DNA from: Clostridiales bacterium
Lineage (GTDB): Bacteria > Bacillota > Clostridia > Christensenellales > Aristaeellaceae
Assembly: GCA_004554085.1 (NCBI GenBank)
Contig: SFNY01000004.1
Span: 7,246 to 71,245 of the forward strand
Length of the DNA: 64,000 bases
Direction: 5' to 3'
Shown: one piece after another, positions 15,072 to 24,443 of the stretch
Numbering within the stretch: position 1 is the stretch's first letter
Layout: the number at the start of each line of letters is the position of its first letter
The notes under the pieces: model-generated
What the model saw: the letters and a program-made list of their open reading frames with translations, nothing else
Told to the model about the DNA's origin: nothing
The model's database searches: none
Program-made: the position numbers and the translations under genes

Positions 15072-16841
15072 ATGAAAAAACGGATACTTATTCTCGCGGC
15101 GATTCTGATCCTTCAGAGCGCCTTCGCATGCGTCGGCCTCGCCGAGCCCGCGCAGGCCGTGCCGGAGCTTCAAATCGCCAGCGACATCTTCGGCTCCGGC
15201 GACACCGGCGGCAAGACGACCATCAAGCACATCCTGGTGACGGCGGCAGGCCCGGGCGACCAGACCATCCGCTACTCCGACCCGGAGACCGGCGAGCGCA
15301 AGGACTACCCGGTGTACAACGAGGACGGCACGCTCTTCGAGGTGGAGCAGCCTCCGGTGCAGTACAGCGGCTCCGCGGTGCTGACGCTGGTGGGCGAGAA
15401 CGTGGACGACAGCAGGATCGACAGCAGCAACGCGGTGGTCAAGCTGCTCCCGGGCGACGGCTACGATGCGGATGAGTTCATCCTGCGCGCCGACCGTCTC
15501 AGCGGCGAATGGAAGGACGGCTCCCTTGAGTACAGCCTGCGCGAGGGCGATCTGGCCTTCAATACCGGCGACTACGAATTCATCGACCCGAACAGCGGCC
15601 GCGAATGGAGCATCCTCGGCGGCGACGGCAACGGCTGCTTCGTGTTCAACCTGGGCGTCAGCGGCATCACCTACGATGGTCAGCCCGTGAACGACGCCAG
15701 CTTCCAGGTGCAGGTCTACATCTGGGGCCGCACCGGCACCGACGTCGCGCCGGAGATCACCGACGTCGTACCCGAGGCGCACCTGCCCTCCGGAACCCCG
15801 GCGAGCGACGAGGTTCAGTGGAACTGGGTCGGCGACGAGGGCGACTTCCTCGGCGCGCCTGCCATTCCGGTGCTCTGCGACGATCAGCAGGACGACTTCT
15901 TCATTACCTGGCCCGAGGGAACCGACGCCTCCGGCCTGACTGCGGACGATGTGACCGTGACCCTGTCCACCCAGTACGGGGACAGCTACCAGCTCAAGGC
16001 CGAGGGCGAGCACATCCAGTACGCCGTCTTTGCATCGGAGAACGAGGCGCAGGTCGCCGTGACCTTCCGCCACGCAGCCTTCGCCCCGGTCTTTACGACG
16101 ATGACCATCGCGGTGGACGGCGCGGGCCTGTCCGCATCCCAGACCTATGACGTCGCCAGCGTGTACGCCTACATGCTGCAGCAGGGCGGCGGCGGCCTGA
16201 CCGTGGACGGCACCTGCACTGCGTACAGCTACTACGGCTATGATGGGCTCTCCATCGACAACGCCCAGCAGTCGGTCTACACCCTGTCCGTCAACGAGGA
16301 CGGCAGAACCTTCTACTACGCCGAGGATGCGGACGGCAACGGCTATCTCTCCGAGGCGGTGGAAAAGACCTCCATCGGCTTCATGGGCGAGGAACGCGTG
16401 ACCCTCGCCGCACCCGACGACGCGAAGGTCTTTGACGCGATGGGCCCGGAGGACTGCGACGTGCAGTTCATCGTCAACACGCTCTACGTCAAGACCCGCC
16501 TGGACAAGACGGTCACCCTGACCGCCGACGGTCGGGAGATCGAATTCAGCAAGGAGTACGCCACCGGACAGATCGGCAACTGGGACGGCGTGACGCTCCT
16601 GCCGGGCTACGTCCGCACGGAGGGCTTCTCGCCCAACCAGCAGTGGGCGTGGTCGCCCTACTACGGCTCCGGCTGGTCGCCCGAGCTGGGCGTGATCCCG
16701 GAGGACTTCCCCTATGTGGATGGCCCGTTCGGCAGCTATGCCGACCTCTACGCCCCCGCCTCCAGCGGCCCCGACGCGGGTGGCCCCGGTGCGGGCGGCC
16801 CGGGCGCGGGTGGTCCCGGTGCGGGCGGCCCCGGGCACTGA
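15072..16841 (+). CDS. Large secreted protein with Gly/Pro/Ala repeat tail, function unknown
   Basis: A 589-residue protein with a clear signal peptide (MKKRILILAAILILQSAFAC, processing near GLAEP). The mature part is acidic, beta-rich and rich in Asp, Gly and Tyr, with no recognised catalytic motif. Segments such as ITWPEGTDASGLTADDVTVT and GENVDDSRIDSSNAVVKLLP suggest several immunoglobulin-like beta domains. It ends in four tandem copies of a GGPGA unit (about 16776-16838) and has no LPxTG or transmembrane anchor. The ATG follows AAGGAGGAAGAAAACC. It lies 100 bp behind the tannase gene and 66 bp ahead of a two-component system, so it could bind a plant polymer or its fragments. I do not recognise the family. 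Confidence 0.85.
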   Translation: MKKRILILAAILILQSAFACVGLAEPAQAVPELQIASDIFGSGDTGGKTTIKHILVTAAGPGDQTIRYSDPETGERKDYPVYNEDGTLFEVEQPPVQYSGSAVLTLVGENVDDSRIDSSNAVVKLLPGDGYDADEFILRADRLSGEWKDGSLEYSLREGDLAFNTGDYEFIDPNSGREWSILGGDGNGCFVFNLGVSGITYDGQPVNDASFQVQVYIWGRTGTDVAPEITDVVPEAHLPSGTPASDEVQWNWVGDEGDFLGAPAIPVLCDDQQDDFFITWPEGTDASGLTADDVTVTLSTQYGDSYQLKAEGEHIQYAVFASENEAQVAVTFRHAAFAPVFTTMTIAVDGAGLSASQTYDVASVYAYMLQQGGGGLTVDGTCTAYSYYGYDGLSIDNAQQSVYTLSVNEDGRTFYYAEDADGNGYLSEAVEKTSIGFMGEERVTLAAPDDAKVFDAMGPEDCDVQFIVNTLYVKTRLDKTVTLTADGREIEFSKEYATGQIGNWDGVTLLPGYVRTEGFSPNQQWAWSPYYGSGWSPELGVIPEDFPYVDGPFGSYADLYAPASSGPDAGGPGAGGPGAGGPGAGGPGH

Positions 16842-16907
16842 TAAACGAACCCTCGGCGGAGGAGTGCGCGCATTCCGCCGCCGCCCGAGTGGGATGGGAG
16901 GATTGAA

Positions 16908-18515
16908 ATGAAATACAGGGTCGTCATTGCGGACGATGAGGCGAAGATCATCCGCCTGATCGAGGAGCTCGGCAGATGGGAGGCGCTCGGCATCGAGATC
17001 GTCGACACCTGCACCACCGGCAGCGCCGCGCTGGAGAGCATCCTCCGGCTCCGCCCCGATTTCGTGCTCTCGGACATCAAGATGCCGGGGATGGACGGTC
17101 TGGAGCTGATCCAGAAGGTGCGGGACGTGGGCGCAGCACCGCTGTTCATCCTCATCAGCGGCTACCGGCACTTCGAGTACGCGCGCACGGCGGTGTCGCT
17201 GGGGGTCATGGACTACCTGCTCAAGCCAGTGGACGAGGCACAGCTCAACGAGACGCTGGAGCGCGTCTGTCGGCGCATCGACCACCTTCGCGGCCAGCAG
17301 GCGGACAGCGAGGAGGCTCGGAGCGTGCGGCGCAGCAGGGAGCGGGAGCAGACGAATCGCCTCTTTTCCGAGGTGATCTTCGGCGATCGCAGGCTCGCAG
17401 GCCGCTATCTGCTGTCCGAGGAGAGCTGCAACGAGCGCTATGCCACCCGCTTTGCACCCGGCTGCTACCGCGCGCTGTGCGTCTTTTCCAACCTGAGCGA
17501 GATCATGGGCGGCAATTCCTCCATGAGCAGCGACCGCTTCGAGAAGTGCATGACCGAGAGCTTCCCGGACTACATCGCTTTTTGCTCCATCAGCACCTAC
17601 AAGGGCATGATCCTGCTGCTCAACTACGCCCCGGAGCGCATGCGTCAGGTGCGGCAGGCGATCGACGCGTTCTATTACAGCGTCCGGAACCTGCGGGAGG
17701 TGTTCGGCAAGTTCCGCCTGCACATCGGCGTCAGCGCGGTGCACAGCTCGATCGGGGAGCTCTGCGACGCGGTGGACGAGGCGCACGTCGCCGAGTGGGC
17801 GCGGCTGACCATCAGCAAGGACGGCATCATCGAATATGGCCAGATCGAGAACCTCCCGGCGGTCTCGGGCGACGCGCTTCTGCCCGCCGGGGAGCGCAGG
17901 GAGATCGTGGACTGCATCCGCTATCTGCGCAAGGAGGAGCTGGGCCGCATCCTGGAGGCCATGAACCGGCGCGCCGACGAGCAGCTGCATCAGAGCCCGC
18001 GGGGCATGATGGAGGCCTTCCAGGCGCTGGGGCGGGAGCTTACTGAGGCCGTGCCGGAGGCGGAGCGCGCCGCGCTGATGGAGCACGTGGACTACGCCTA
18101 TGTGAACAGCTCGGACGGCCGTCAGCTGATCCGCAACCTCTATCTGGCGCTGAGCGGCTACATCGACGAGCTGCTCAAGCGCGCCAGCGACAAGAAGGGA
18201 AAGCCCATCGCCATGGCCGTGCGGCTGATCCGGGAGCGCTATGCCGAGCAGCTCTCCCTGGAGGGCGTGGCCGGGCAGATTCACGTGTCGCCCAAGTACT
18301 TAAGCCGCCTGTTCAAGGATGAAATGGGCACCGGCTTCAACGAATATCTGACCCAGGTGCGCCTGGAGGCGGCGGAGAAGCTGCTCTCCGAGTCCGCGCT
18401 GAACGTGCGGGAGATCGCGGTGCAGGTGGGTTATCTGGACGAAAAGTACTTCTCGCGTCTCTTCAAGAAGAAGACCGGACTCAAGCCCACCGAGTACAGG
18501 CGCATCTATGGATAG
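16908..18515 (+). CDS. YesN-type response regulator (REC + AraC HTH)
   Basis: A 535-residue response regulator. The receiver domain (1-120) has the acidic pair Asp9/Asp10, the phosphoacceptor Asp56 in LSDIKMPGMDG, Ser84 and Lys106 (LLKPVDE). A middle region of about 300 residues is typical of YesN-type proteins. The C-terminal AraC double helix-turn-helix (about 430-535) shows LEGVAGQIHVSPKYLSRLFK and VREIAVQVGYLDEKYFSRLF. Such proteins activate sugar transport and polysaccharide genes. The partner kinase starts 14 bp later. The target is probably the downstream transporter operon. Confidence 0.95.
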   Translation: MKYRVVIADDEAKIIRLIEELGRWEALGIEIVDTCTTGSAALESILRLRPDFVLSDIKMPGMDGLELIQKVRDVGAAPLFILISGYRHFEYARTAVSLGVMDYLLKPVDEAQLNETLERVCRRIDHLRGQQADSEEARSVRRSREREQTNRLFSEVIFGDRRLAGRYLLSEESCNERYATRFAPGCYRALCVFSNLSEIMGGNSSMSSDRFEKCMTESFPDYIAFCSISTYKGMILLLNYAPERMRQVRQAIDAFYYSVRNLREVFGKFRLHIGVSAVHSSIGELCDAVDEAHVAEWARLTISKDGIIEYGQIENLPAVSGDALLPAGERREIVDCIRYLRKEELGRILEAMNRRADEQLHQSPRGMMEAFQALGRELTEAVPEAERAALMEHVDYAYVNSSDGRQLIRNLYLALSGYIDELLKRASDKKGKPIAMAVRLIRERYAEQLSLEGVAGQIHVSPKYLSRLFKDEMGTGFNEYLTQVRLEAAEKLLSESALNVREIAVQVGYLDEKYFSRLFKKKTGLKPTEYRRIYG

Positions 18516-18529
18516 CGTGGTGATGAACG

Positions 18530-19390
18530 ATGAGGTTCCTGCTGATTGGGTTGTGGGTCGCCGCCGTTGCGCTGCTGATTCTTGAGGTCTACGGCTTTGT
18601 CAAGCTGCGGAAGCTGCACGCGTTCATGCAGAACAGCCTGAAGCTGCGCAAGGCGGAGGCCTCGGCGCTGCGGGAGGACGACTCCCGGCGGATGACGCTG
18701 ATGCGGCGGCAGGTGGAGCTGTCCTTCCTCCAGCACCAAATCAACCCCCACTTTCTCTACAACACCCTGGACAGCATCCGCAGCAAGGCGCTGATGGACA
18801 AGCAGCGGGAGATCGCCACGATGACCGAGATTCTGTCCCGCTTCTTCCGCTACTGCATCAGCAGCGACGACGGCCTGGTGCGCGTGGGCGAGGAGCTGGA
18901 TCACATCCGGGACTACTACTACATTCAGAAGTTCCGCTTCGAGGATCGCTTTGACATGGAGATTGTGCTGGAGTGCGAGGACATCCGCGAGCTGTTTCTG
19001 CCACGCATGACGATTCAGCCGCTGGTGGAGAACGCCATGATCCACGGGCTCGAAAAGGTGGAGCACAAGGGCATGATTCGCGTCAGCCTGATGGAGGCGC
19101 GGGACAGGCTCATCATCACCGTGTCGGACAACGGCTTCGGCATGACCCGGGAGGAGCTGTTGCGCCTCAACGACCGGCTCCAGAGCCCCTTCGAGGAACC
19201 GCCTGCCTCGGGAAGGGAGCACAGCGGCATCGCCATACGCAATGTGAACGCTCGGCTGAAGCTGCTCTTCGGGGAGAACAGCGGCATCCGCTATCGCTCG
19301 CTCATCGGCGAGGGCACGGACGCGGTGGTCACGATGCCCGCCGTCGATGTGTTCTCCAGGGCGCGATACGAAAACCAGTTTGAGGAATGA
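18530..19390 (+). CDS. YesM-type sensor histidine kinase lacking an extracellular sensor
   Basis: A 286-residue kinase of the YesM/LytS class. The His box QHQINPHFLYNTLDS contains His74; the N box is MTIQPLVENAMIHG; G boxes are VSDNGFGM and GIAIRNVNARLKLLFGENSG. Only one transmembrane segment (about residues 3-23) precedes a short coiled linker. The large extracellular domain, second transmembrane helix and HAMP of normal YesM kinases (about 580 residues) are missing. It must therefore get its signal from a partner. The next gene codes for a degenerate transport ATPase, an obvious candidate. Translation starts 14 bp after the regulator stop. Confidence 0.94.
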   Translation: MRFLLIGLWVAAVALLILEVYGFVKLRKLHAFMQNSLKLRKAEASALREDDSRRMTLMRRQVELSFLQHQINPHFLYNTLDSIRSKALMDKQREIATMTEILSRFFRYCISSDDGLVRVGEELDHIRDYYYIQKFRFEDRFDMEIVLECEDIRELFLPRMTIQPLVENAMIHGLEKVEHKGMIRVSLMEARDRLIITVSDNGFGMTREELLRLNDRLQSPFEEPPASGREHSGIAIRNVNARLKLLFGENSGIRYRSLIGEGTDAVVTMPAVDVFSRARYENQFEE

Positions 19391-19394
19391 GCCT

Positions 19395-20741
19395 GTGGAA
19401 GAGGTACTGCGCATTGCGGGGGCGGTGCTGGATGCGGAGGGCACGGAGGCGCTGCGCGACTATGCGCTGGAGGTCTACGCGGGCGACATTGTGTACGTGC
19501 AGGGCGACCCCGGAAGCGGCGTGCGCACGCTGGTTCGCCTGCTGGCCGGAGACTGCGCGCTCCAGTCGGGCAGGCTCTATCTGGACGGCGAGGTTGTGTC
19601 CACGCCCGGACGCATGACCTTCTGGCGCCACGGACTCTACGCCGTCGCAGCGGAGAAGGACCTGGTGGAGGGTCTGACGGTCGCGGAGAACCTGGAGGCG
19701 ATCCGCTATCTGCCCAACTGCCTGTGCACGTACCGCTATGAGGAATCCAAGGCCAGGGTCGCCGACTTTCTGCGGGGGCAGGGCATCGGCGTGCCCTCCG
19801 ACGCGCCGGTCTGGAGCCTGTGCAGGAGCGACCGGCTCCGCCTGAGCCTGCTCAAGGCCCGGCTGCACGGCGCGCGGCTGATCGTGCTGGACGCGACGCG
19901 GGATCACTACGAGGGCCAGGAGGCGCAGGAGCTCTGCGAGATGATCCGCCGGGAGAATCGGCAGGGGATCAGCTTCGTGATCGTCTCCGAATGCTGCAGC
20001 GCCTTTGCATCCATCGCCACGCGCATCCAGCTGGTCGACCGGGGCCGGGACATGAAGGAGTGGCCCGGACTCACGCCCCGCGTGGAGGAGCTGCTGCGCG
20101 GCTCCGCACCCCGCAGAAATGGAGGCGCGCCGGAGGGCAGTCGGCCCTTTCTGGGCATCTACGATTATGCCTGGGAGCGTCGGGAGAACTTCTGGGCCTA
20201 CCTTCGGCGGCTGCGGGATGCAAATCCTGAAATCTGGCGGGTGCAGCTGCATCTGGAGATTCCCGGGGACGGATGCTGCTTAAGGGGCGGAACCGTGGTG
20301 ATTCCGGAGGGGAGCGAGGACATGCTGCTGGGAAACCTGAGCCTGGCGGACAACATCATCCTGCCCTGCGCCTCCAGGGTGGCAGCGAACGGACTCGGCC
20401 TGATTCGCAGGCACGTGCAGAGGAGCATGGAGGCGCGCTTTCGCCAGCGGTTTGGACTGGCGTCGGGGGTGCGCTGCATCGACGAGCTCGATCGGGTGAA
20501 CCGGAAGATCCTGTCCATCTACCGCTACGCGCTGCTGCATCCCGATACGATGGTGCTGGAGAGTCCCTACGCGGGCATGGTGAGCGACGAGGTGGAGCGC
20601 CTGCGCCGCTACCTGCGGGAGCTGGCCGAGGGCGGCATGCGGATCGTGTGCTTCTCCAAGAGCAGCGACATATTTTCGGCGGACTGTGCGGCGGTGATCG
20701 TCGCCTGCAACGGAAGAAATGCGAAAATGTCCACCGAATGA
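19395..20741 (+). CDS. RbsA-like pseudo-ATPase with degenerate nucleotide-binding motifs
   Basis: A 448-residue protein with the two-domain layout of CUT2 sugar ATPases but broken motifs. In domain 1 the Walker A position reads GDPGSGVRT (37-45), without the Lys. The signature position reads SLCRSDRLRLS instead of LSGGxxQ, and Walker B reads LIVLDATRD (162-170) with no catalytic Glu. Domain 2 keeps fold-like spacing (MVLESPYAGMVSDEVERLRR, VAENL-type strands) but lacks LSGG and ILDEPT. ATP hydrolysis is therefore unlikely. The GTG start at 19395 follows TGAGGA and lies 4 bp after the kinase stop. Position between a sensor-less kinase and a CUT2 importer suggests a sensory or docking role. Confidence 0.8.
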   Translation: MEEVLRIAGAVLDAEGTEALRDYALEVYAGDIVYVQGDPGSGVRTLVRLLAGDCALQSGRLYLDGEVVSTPGRMTFWRHGLYAVAAEKDLVEGLTVAENLEAIRYLPNCLCTYRYEESKARVADFLRGQGIGVPSDAPVWSLCRSDRLRLSLLKARLHGARLIVLDATRDHYEGQEAQELCEMIRRENRQGISFVIVSECCSAFASIATRIQLVDRGRDMKEWPGLTPRVEELLRGSAPRRNGGAPEGSRPFLGIYDYAWERRENFWAYLRRLRDANPEIWRVQLHLEIPGDGCCLRGGTVVIPEGSEDMLLGNLSLADNIILPCASRVAANGLGLIRRHVQRSMEARFRQRFGLASGVRCIDELDRVNRKILSIYRYALLHPDTMVLESPYAGMVSDEVERLRRYLRELAEGGMRIVCFSKSSDIFSADCAAVIVACNGRNAKMSTE

Positions 20742-20754
20742 TACTTTTTTCCTC

Positions 20755-20783
20755 TTTAACAGAATTGAGCGCGATGTTAGAAT
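20755..20783 (+). promoter_or_regulatory. Possible promoter for the sugar transporter operon
   Basis: TTTAAC and TAGAAT are separated by 17 bp in the AT-rich gap before the binding-protein gene. The weak -35 box would fit a promoter that needs an activator such as the upstream AraC-type regulator. Confidence 0.4.
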
Positions 20784-20851
20784 AATTGTAAGGAAGGATG
20801 TCGAGTTCGCACAAGAACGATGTCCTAAATAATAGAAAGGTGGATAAAAAG

Positions 20852-21835
20852 ATGAAGAGATTGATGACGATGTTCCTCGCGATGTGTTTGGCACTGGCCC
20901 TGTGTGTTCCGGCATTGGCGGACACGGAGGGCGCGGATATGACCGACAAGAAGGTGGGCTTCTCCCCGGTCATGATGTCCTCTGAGTTCTTCGCCGGCAT
21001 GGCGGACGACATGGACGCCTACTTCACCGCCAACGGCATGAAGTTCTCCACTGCGGATGCCAACGGCGACGTGCAGACCCAGATTCAGAACATTGAAAAC
21101 TTCGTCCAGATGGACATGGATTACATCATCATGTTCGCCGTGGATGCCTCTGCGATCTGTGACGCGGCCATCGCCGCCCGCAATCAGGGCAAGTTCGTGA
21201 TCAACATCGGCACCGTGCTGGAGCAGCGCGACGCCTACGATGTGTGCATCAACGTGGATCAGTTCGACTCCGGCGCGGTGGTGTCCCAGATGGCCGCCGA
21301 GTGGATCGAGAAGACCTTCCCGGATGCAGAGGACGGCAGCATTGAGGTCGCCATCATCGAGGAGCGCGACTCCGACGACGCCATCCGCCGCAGCGACGGC
21401 CTCCACGAGATCGAGAGCCTGTGCAGCAAGGCGAAGGTCGTCTACGTTGCCGAGCAGACCATCACCGACGGCGCAACCAAGGCCCAGGAGCTGGCGGACG
21501 CCCTGTTCCTGCAGCATCCGGACGTGAAGTGCATTCTGACCTACGGCACCGACATCGCCCAGGGCTCCGATGAGATCGCCCTTCAGAAGGTCGAGAACAA
21601 GGATCAGTTCGCCATCTTCACCGTCGATACCCCCGAGTTCATCCGCGGCAAGATCAAGGAATCCGCCGACAACACCTCCATGATTCGCGGCACCGTCATG
21701 CTCGGTGAGGGCACGCCCTACACCTGCTACAAGCTGATGGACGGCTCCTGGATGGATCGCGTGGTGGACGGCGTGTACGCCGAGCGCTGCATCGCCATCA
21801 CCCTGGACACCATGGGCGAGTATTTCCCCGAATAA
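20852..21835 (+). CDS. Sugar ABC transporter substrate-binding protein (CUT2, RbsB-like)
   Basis: A 327-residue exported binding protein. It has a signal peptide (MKRLMTMFLAMCLALALCVPALA) and a type I periplasmic-binding fold beginning KKVGFSPVMMSSEFFAGMAD. No lipobox Cys is evident at the cleavage site, so membrane attachment is not obvious; a Cys does sit inside the hydrophobic part (ALCVP). Inner features include DYIIMFAVDASAICDAAIAA and KCILTYGTDIAQGSDEIALQ, typical for ribose-type binding proteins. It is followed by its ATPase and permease. The ligand is unknown. Confidence 0.93.
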   Translation: MKRLMTMFLAMCLALALCVPALADTEGADMTDKKVGFSPVMMSSEFFAGMADDMDAYFTANGMKFSTADANGDVQTQIQNIENFVQMDMDYIIMFAVDASAICDAAIAARNQGKFVINIGTVLEQRDAYDVCINVDQFDSGAVVSQMAAEWIEKTFPDAEDGSIEVAIIEERDSDDAIRRSDGLHEIESLCSKAKVVYVAEQTITDGATKAQELADALFLQHPDVKCILTYGTDIAQGSDEIALQKVENKDQFAIFTVDTPEFIRGKIKESADNTSMIRGTVMLGEGTPYTCYKLMDGSWMDRVVDGVYAERCIAITLDTMGEYFPE

Positions 21836-21937
21836 GCCCGGTTGACCGAGAGAGAGGCTGTCCTGTGGGCAGGGCAGCCTCCCTTCGTATTCAGGCGGGT
21901 CGTTCATCAGGATTGGGAAATACGGAAAGGAGTTCAG

Positions 21938-23431
21938 ATGGCTAAGCTACTTGAGGTCAGACATGTAACCAAGTTGTATCCCGGCGTCGTGGCCCTTGAC
22001 GATGTGTCCTTTGACGTGGAGAGGGGAGAGATCCTCGCGCTGATCGGCGAAAACGGCGCGGGAAAATCCACGGTTATCAAGACGATTTCAGGAGCCGTTC
22101 AGCCGGAAAAGGGCACGATCGTCATCGACGGAAAGGAATTCAGCAAGCTCACGCCGTCGCTGGCCAAGGAAAACGGCATCGGCGTGGTGTATCAGGAGTT
22201 TAACCTGGTTCCGTCGCTGAGCGTGATGGAGAACATCTTCCTGGGGGACAAGGTGGGCAACCGCCGGGGCCTCCCCGATTTCAAGGAGATGAAGCGGCGC
22301 TCCGTCGAGATCCTGCAGGACCTGGGCGTGCAGATCGACCCGATGACGCAGGTGCAGATGCTCTCCACCGCGCAGATGCAGATCGTGGAGATCGCCAAGG
22401 CGCTGGTGAAGAACTGCAAGCTGCTGATCATGGACGAGCCCACCGCCTCGATCCCCATGGCGGAGGTGAGCAACCTGTTCCGCATCGTTCGCAGGATGAA
22501 GGAGAAGGGCGTGTCCATCATCTACATCAGCCACCGCCTGGAGGAGCTCTTCGAGCTGTGCGACCGCGTGACCGTGTTCCGCGACGGCAGGTTCGTGGTG
22601 ACCCGGAACGTGGCGGACATCACGAAGAAGGACCTGATCCGCTACATGATCGGCCGCGAGCTGACGGAGAAATTCCCCGAGCGCAACGTGGAGATTGGCG
22701 AAACGGTGCTCGAAGTGCGGGACCTGACCGGCAATGGCGACTTCCACATCAACCTCCAGCTGCACAAGGGCGAGATCCTCGGCCTGGCAGGTCTGGTGGG
22801 CGCGGGAAGAACGGAGCTTGCCAAGATGATCTGCGGCGACGTGAAGCCCGAGAGCGGCGAGATTCTGGTGCGGAGCAAGAAGATGCGCGCCTCGTCGGTG
22901 GCCGACATGGTGGATCACGGCATCGGCCTGATCCCGGAGGATCGCAAGCAGGAGGGCGCGTTTTTGCAGTACAGCATCGAATGGAACATCCCCGTGATGA
23001 GCCTGCGGCAGAACAGCACCTACGGCTTCATGCACTTCAAGGTGCTGGACAAGCTGGTGGACAGCTTTACGCACATGCTGGACATCAAGACGCCCACGGT
23101 GAAGCAGCTGGTGCGCAACCTCTCCGGCGGCAACCAGCAGAAGGTGGTCGTGGCGAAGGTTCTGGCCGCGCAGAACGACATCCTGATCTTCGACGAGCCG
23201 ACCCGCGGCATCGACGTTGGCGCGAAGCAGGAGATCTACAAGCTGATGAACCAGCTCGTGGAGAGCGGCAAATCCATCCTGATGATCTCCTCCGAGATGG
23301 AGGAGATGCTGGGCATGAGCGACCGGATCATTGTGCTCCACGAGGGCAGGGTGAGCGGCGAAATTCTGAAACAAGACTTCAGCCAGGAGCGCGTGCTTGA
23401 GCTGGCTTCCGGCTTCGTGGAGGGTGCATAA
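21938..23431 (+). CDS. Sugar ABC transporter ATP-binding protein (CUT2, RbsA-like)
   Basis: A 497-residue double ATPase. Domain 1 has an intact Walker A (GENGAGKST), Q-loop (VVYQEFNLVPS), signature region LSTAQMQIVEIAKAL and Walker B LLIMDEPTAS. Domain 2 has the family-typical GLVGAGRTE in place of a full Walker A, LSGGNQQKVVVAK and ILIFDEPTRGIDVG. The ATG at 21938 follows AAAGGAGTTCAG. It is separated by one base from the permease start region. The intact motifs contrast with the degenerate paralogue encoded at 19395-20741. Confidence 0.96.
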   Translation: MAKLLEVRHVTKLYPGVVALDDVSFDVERGEILALIGENGAGKSTVIKTISGAVQPEKGTIVIDGKEFSKLTPSLAKENGIGVVYQEFNLVPSLSVMENIFLGDKVGNRRGLPDFKEMKRRSVEILQDLGVQIDPMTQVQMLSTAQMQIVEIAKALVKNCKLLIMDEPTASIPMAEVSNLFRIVRRMKEKGVSIIYISHRLEELFELCDRVTVFRDGRFVVTRNVADITKKDLIRYMIGRELTEKFPERNVEIGETVLEVRDLTGNGDFHINLQLHKGEILGLAGLVGAGRTELAKMICGDVKPESGEILVRSKKMRASSVADMVDHGIGLIPEDRKQEGAFLQYSIEWNIPVMSLRQNSTYGFMHFKVLDKLVDSFTHMLDIKTPTVKQLVRNLSGGNQQKVVVAKVLAAQNDILIFDEPTRGIDVGAKQEIYKLMNQLVESGKSILMISSEMEEMLGMSDRIIVLHEGRVSGEILKQDFSQERVLELASGFVEGA

Positions 23432-23432
23432 C

Positions 23433-24419
23433 ATGGCAAAAGTGGTTGATTTTTGCAGAAGAAATCTGGCCTGGGTGCTGCTGATTCTGATCTGCATCGC
23501 GTTTACGTTCACCAGTCCCAACTTTCTTTCCGTGACGAACCTGCTCAACATTCTCAATCAGAACGCCTACGTCATCATCTCGGCCTACGGCATCGCGCTG
23601 ATCATGATGTCCGGCGGTCTGGACATGTCCGTCGGCTATCAGATGAGCATCTGCGGCGTGCTCTGCGCCATGATGATCATGCACCTGAACTTCCCCATCG
23701 TGCTGGCAGTGGTCATCACCGTGCTCATCAGCGTCGGCTTCGGCATGATCGGCACGCTCTTTGAGCAGCTTCTGCAGCTGCCCCGCATCTTCGTCTCCAT
23801 CGGCCTGAGCACGGTGTACCAGGGCATCGCCTACGTCATCACCAACGCAAAGACGATCTCCTCGCTGCCGTCGGCCTTCAAGGCCATCGGCCAGGGAACG
23901 ATCTTCCATCCCAGCCTGACCTACGCCACCATCTTCATGATCGTCGCGGGCGTGTTCATGAGCTTCATCATGGACCGCACCTACTTCGGGAGATACGTGT
24001 TCGCCCTGGGCGGCAACGAGGCGGCCTCCCGCCTGGCCGGCGTCAACATCAAGCGCATGAAGTACGCCATCGGCGGCATCGCGGGCCTGTTCTGCGGCAT
24101 CGGCGCGGTGATCCTGACCTCCCGCGTGGGCGCGGCGGCTGCAGGCACCGCCGCCGGCACCGAGATCACCGTGCTGACCGGCGTGCTCGTGGGCGGCGTA
24201 TCCGTCCGCGGCGGCGAGGGCAAGATCGCCAACTGCGTGGCCGGCGTACTCATCATGGGCCTGCTGGCAAACGGCATGCAGCTCGCGGGCCTGAACACCT
24301 ACTACCAGTACGTGGCCAAGGGCGCGATCATGTTGCTGGTCATGTGGTTCGACGCCTTCCAGATCAAGCGCCGCGCCATCGCATCCAACAAGCGCAAGGA
24401 GGAGCGCGCCGCCGCATAA
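23433..24419 (+). CDS. Sugar ABC transporter permease (CUT2, RbsC-like)
   Basis: A 328-residue polytopic permease of the RbsC family. Hydrophobic helices run throughout. The ATPase-contact loop is TYFGRYVFALGGNEAASRLA. It starts 1 bp after the ATPase stop, behind GGAGGG, so the two are coupled. A hairpin 24 bp after its stop ends the operon. Together with the preceding two genes it makes a complete importer; only one permease is present, which should form a homodimer. Confidence 0.95.
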   Translation: MAKVVDFCRRNLAWVLLILICIAFTFTSPNFLSVTNLLNILNQNAYVIISAYGIALIMMSGGLDMSVGYQMSICGVLCAMMIMHLNFPIVLAVVITVLISVGFGMIGTLFEQLLQLPRIFVSIGLSTVYQGIAYVITNAKTISSLPSAFKAIGQGTIFHPSLTYATIFMIVAGVFMSFIMDRTYFGRYVFALGGNEAASRLAGVNIKRMKYAIGGIAGLFCGIGAVILTSRVGAAAAGTAAGTEITVLTGVLVGGVSVRGGEGKIANCVAGVLIMGLLANGMQLAGLNTYYQYVAKGAIMLLVMWFDAFQIKRRAIASNKRKEERAAA

Positions 24420-24443
24420 GGCTGTGCACCCCCCGCAAATCAA

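Noticed and set aside
16776..16838. GC-rich tandem repeat near the end of the secreted protein gene
   Set aside because: An in-frame coding repeat (GGPGA units), not an intergenic repeat element.
14991..18284. Open frame of about 1100 codons on the minus strand opposite the secreted protein and response regulator
   Set aside because: No ribosome binding site or domain, His/Ala/Val-rich composition, and it lies over clearly coding plus-strand genes.
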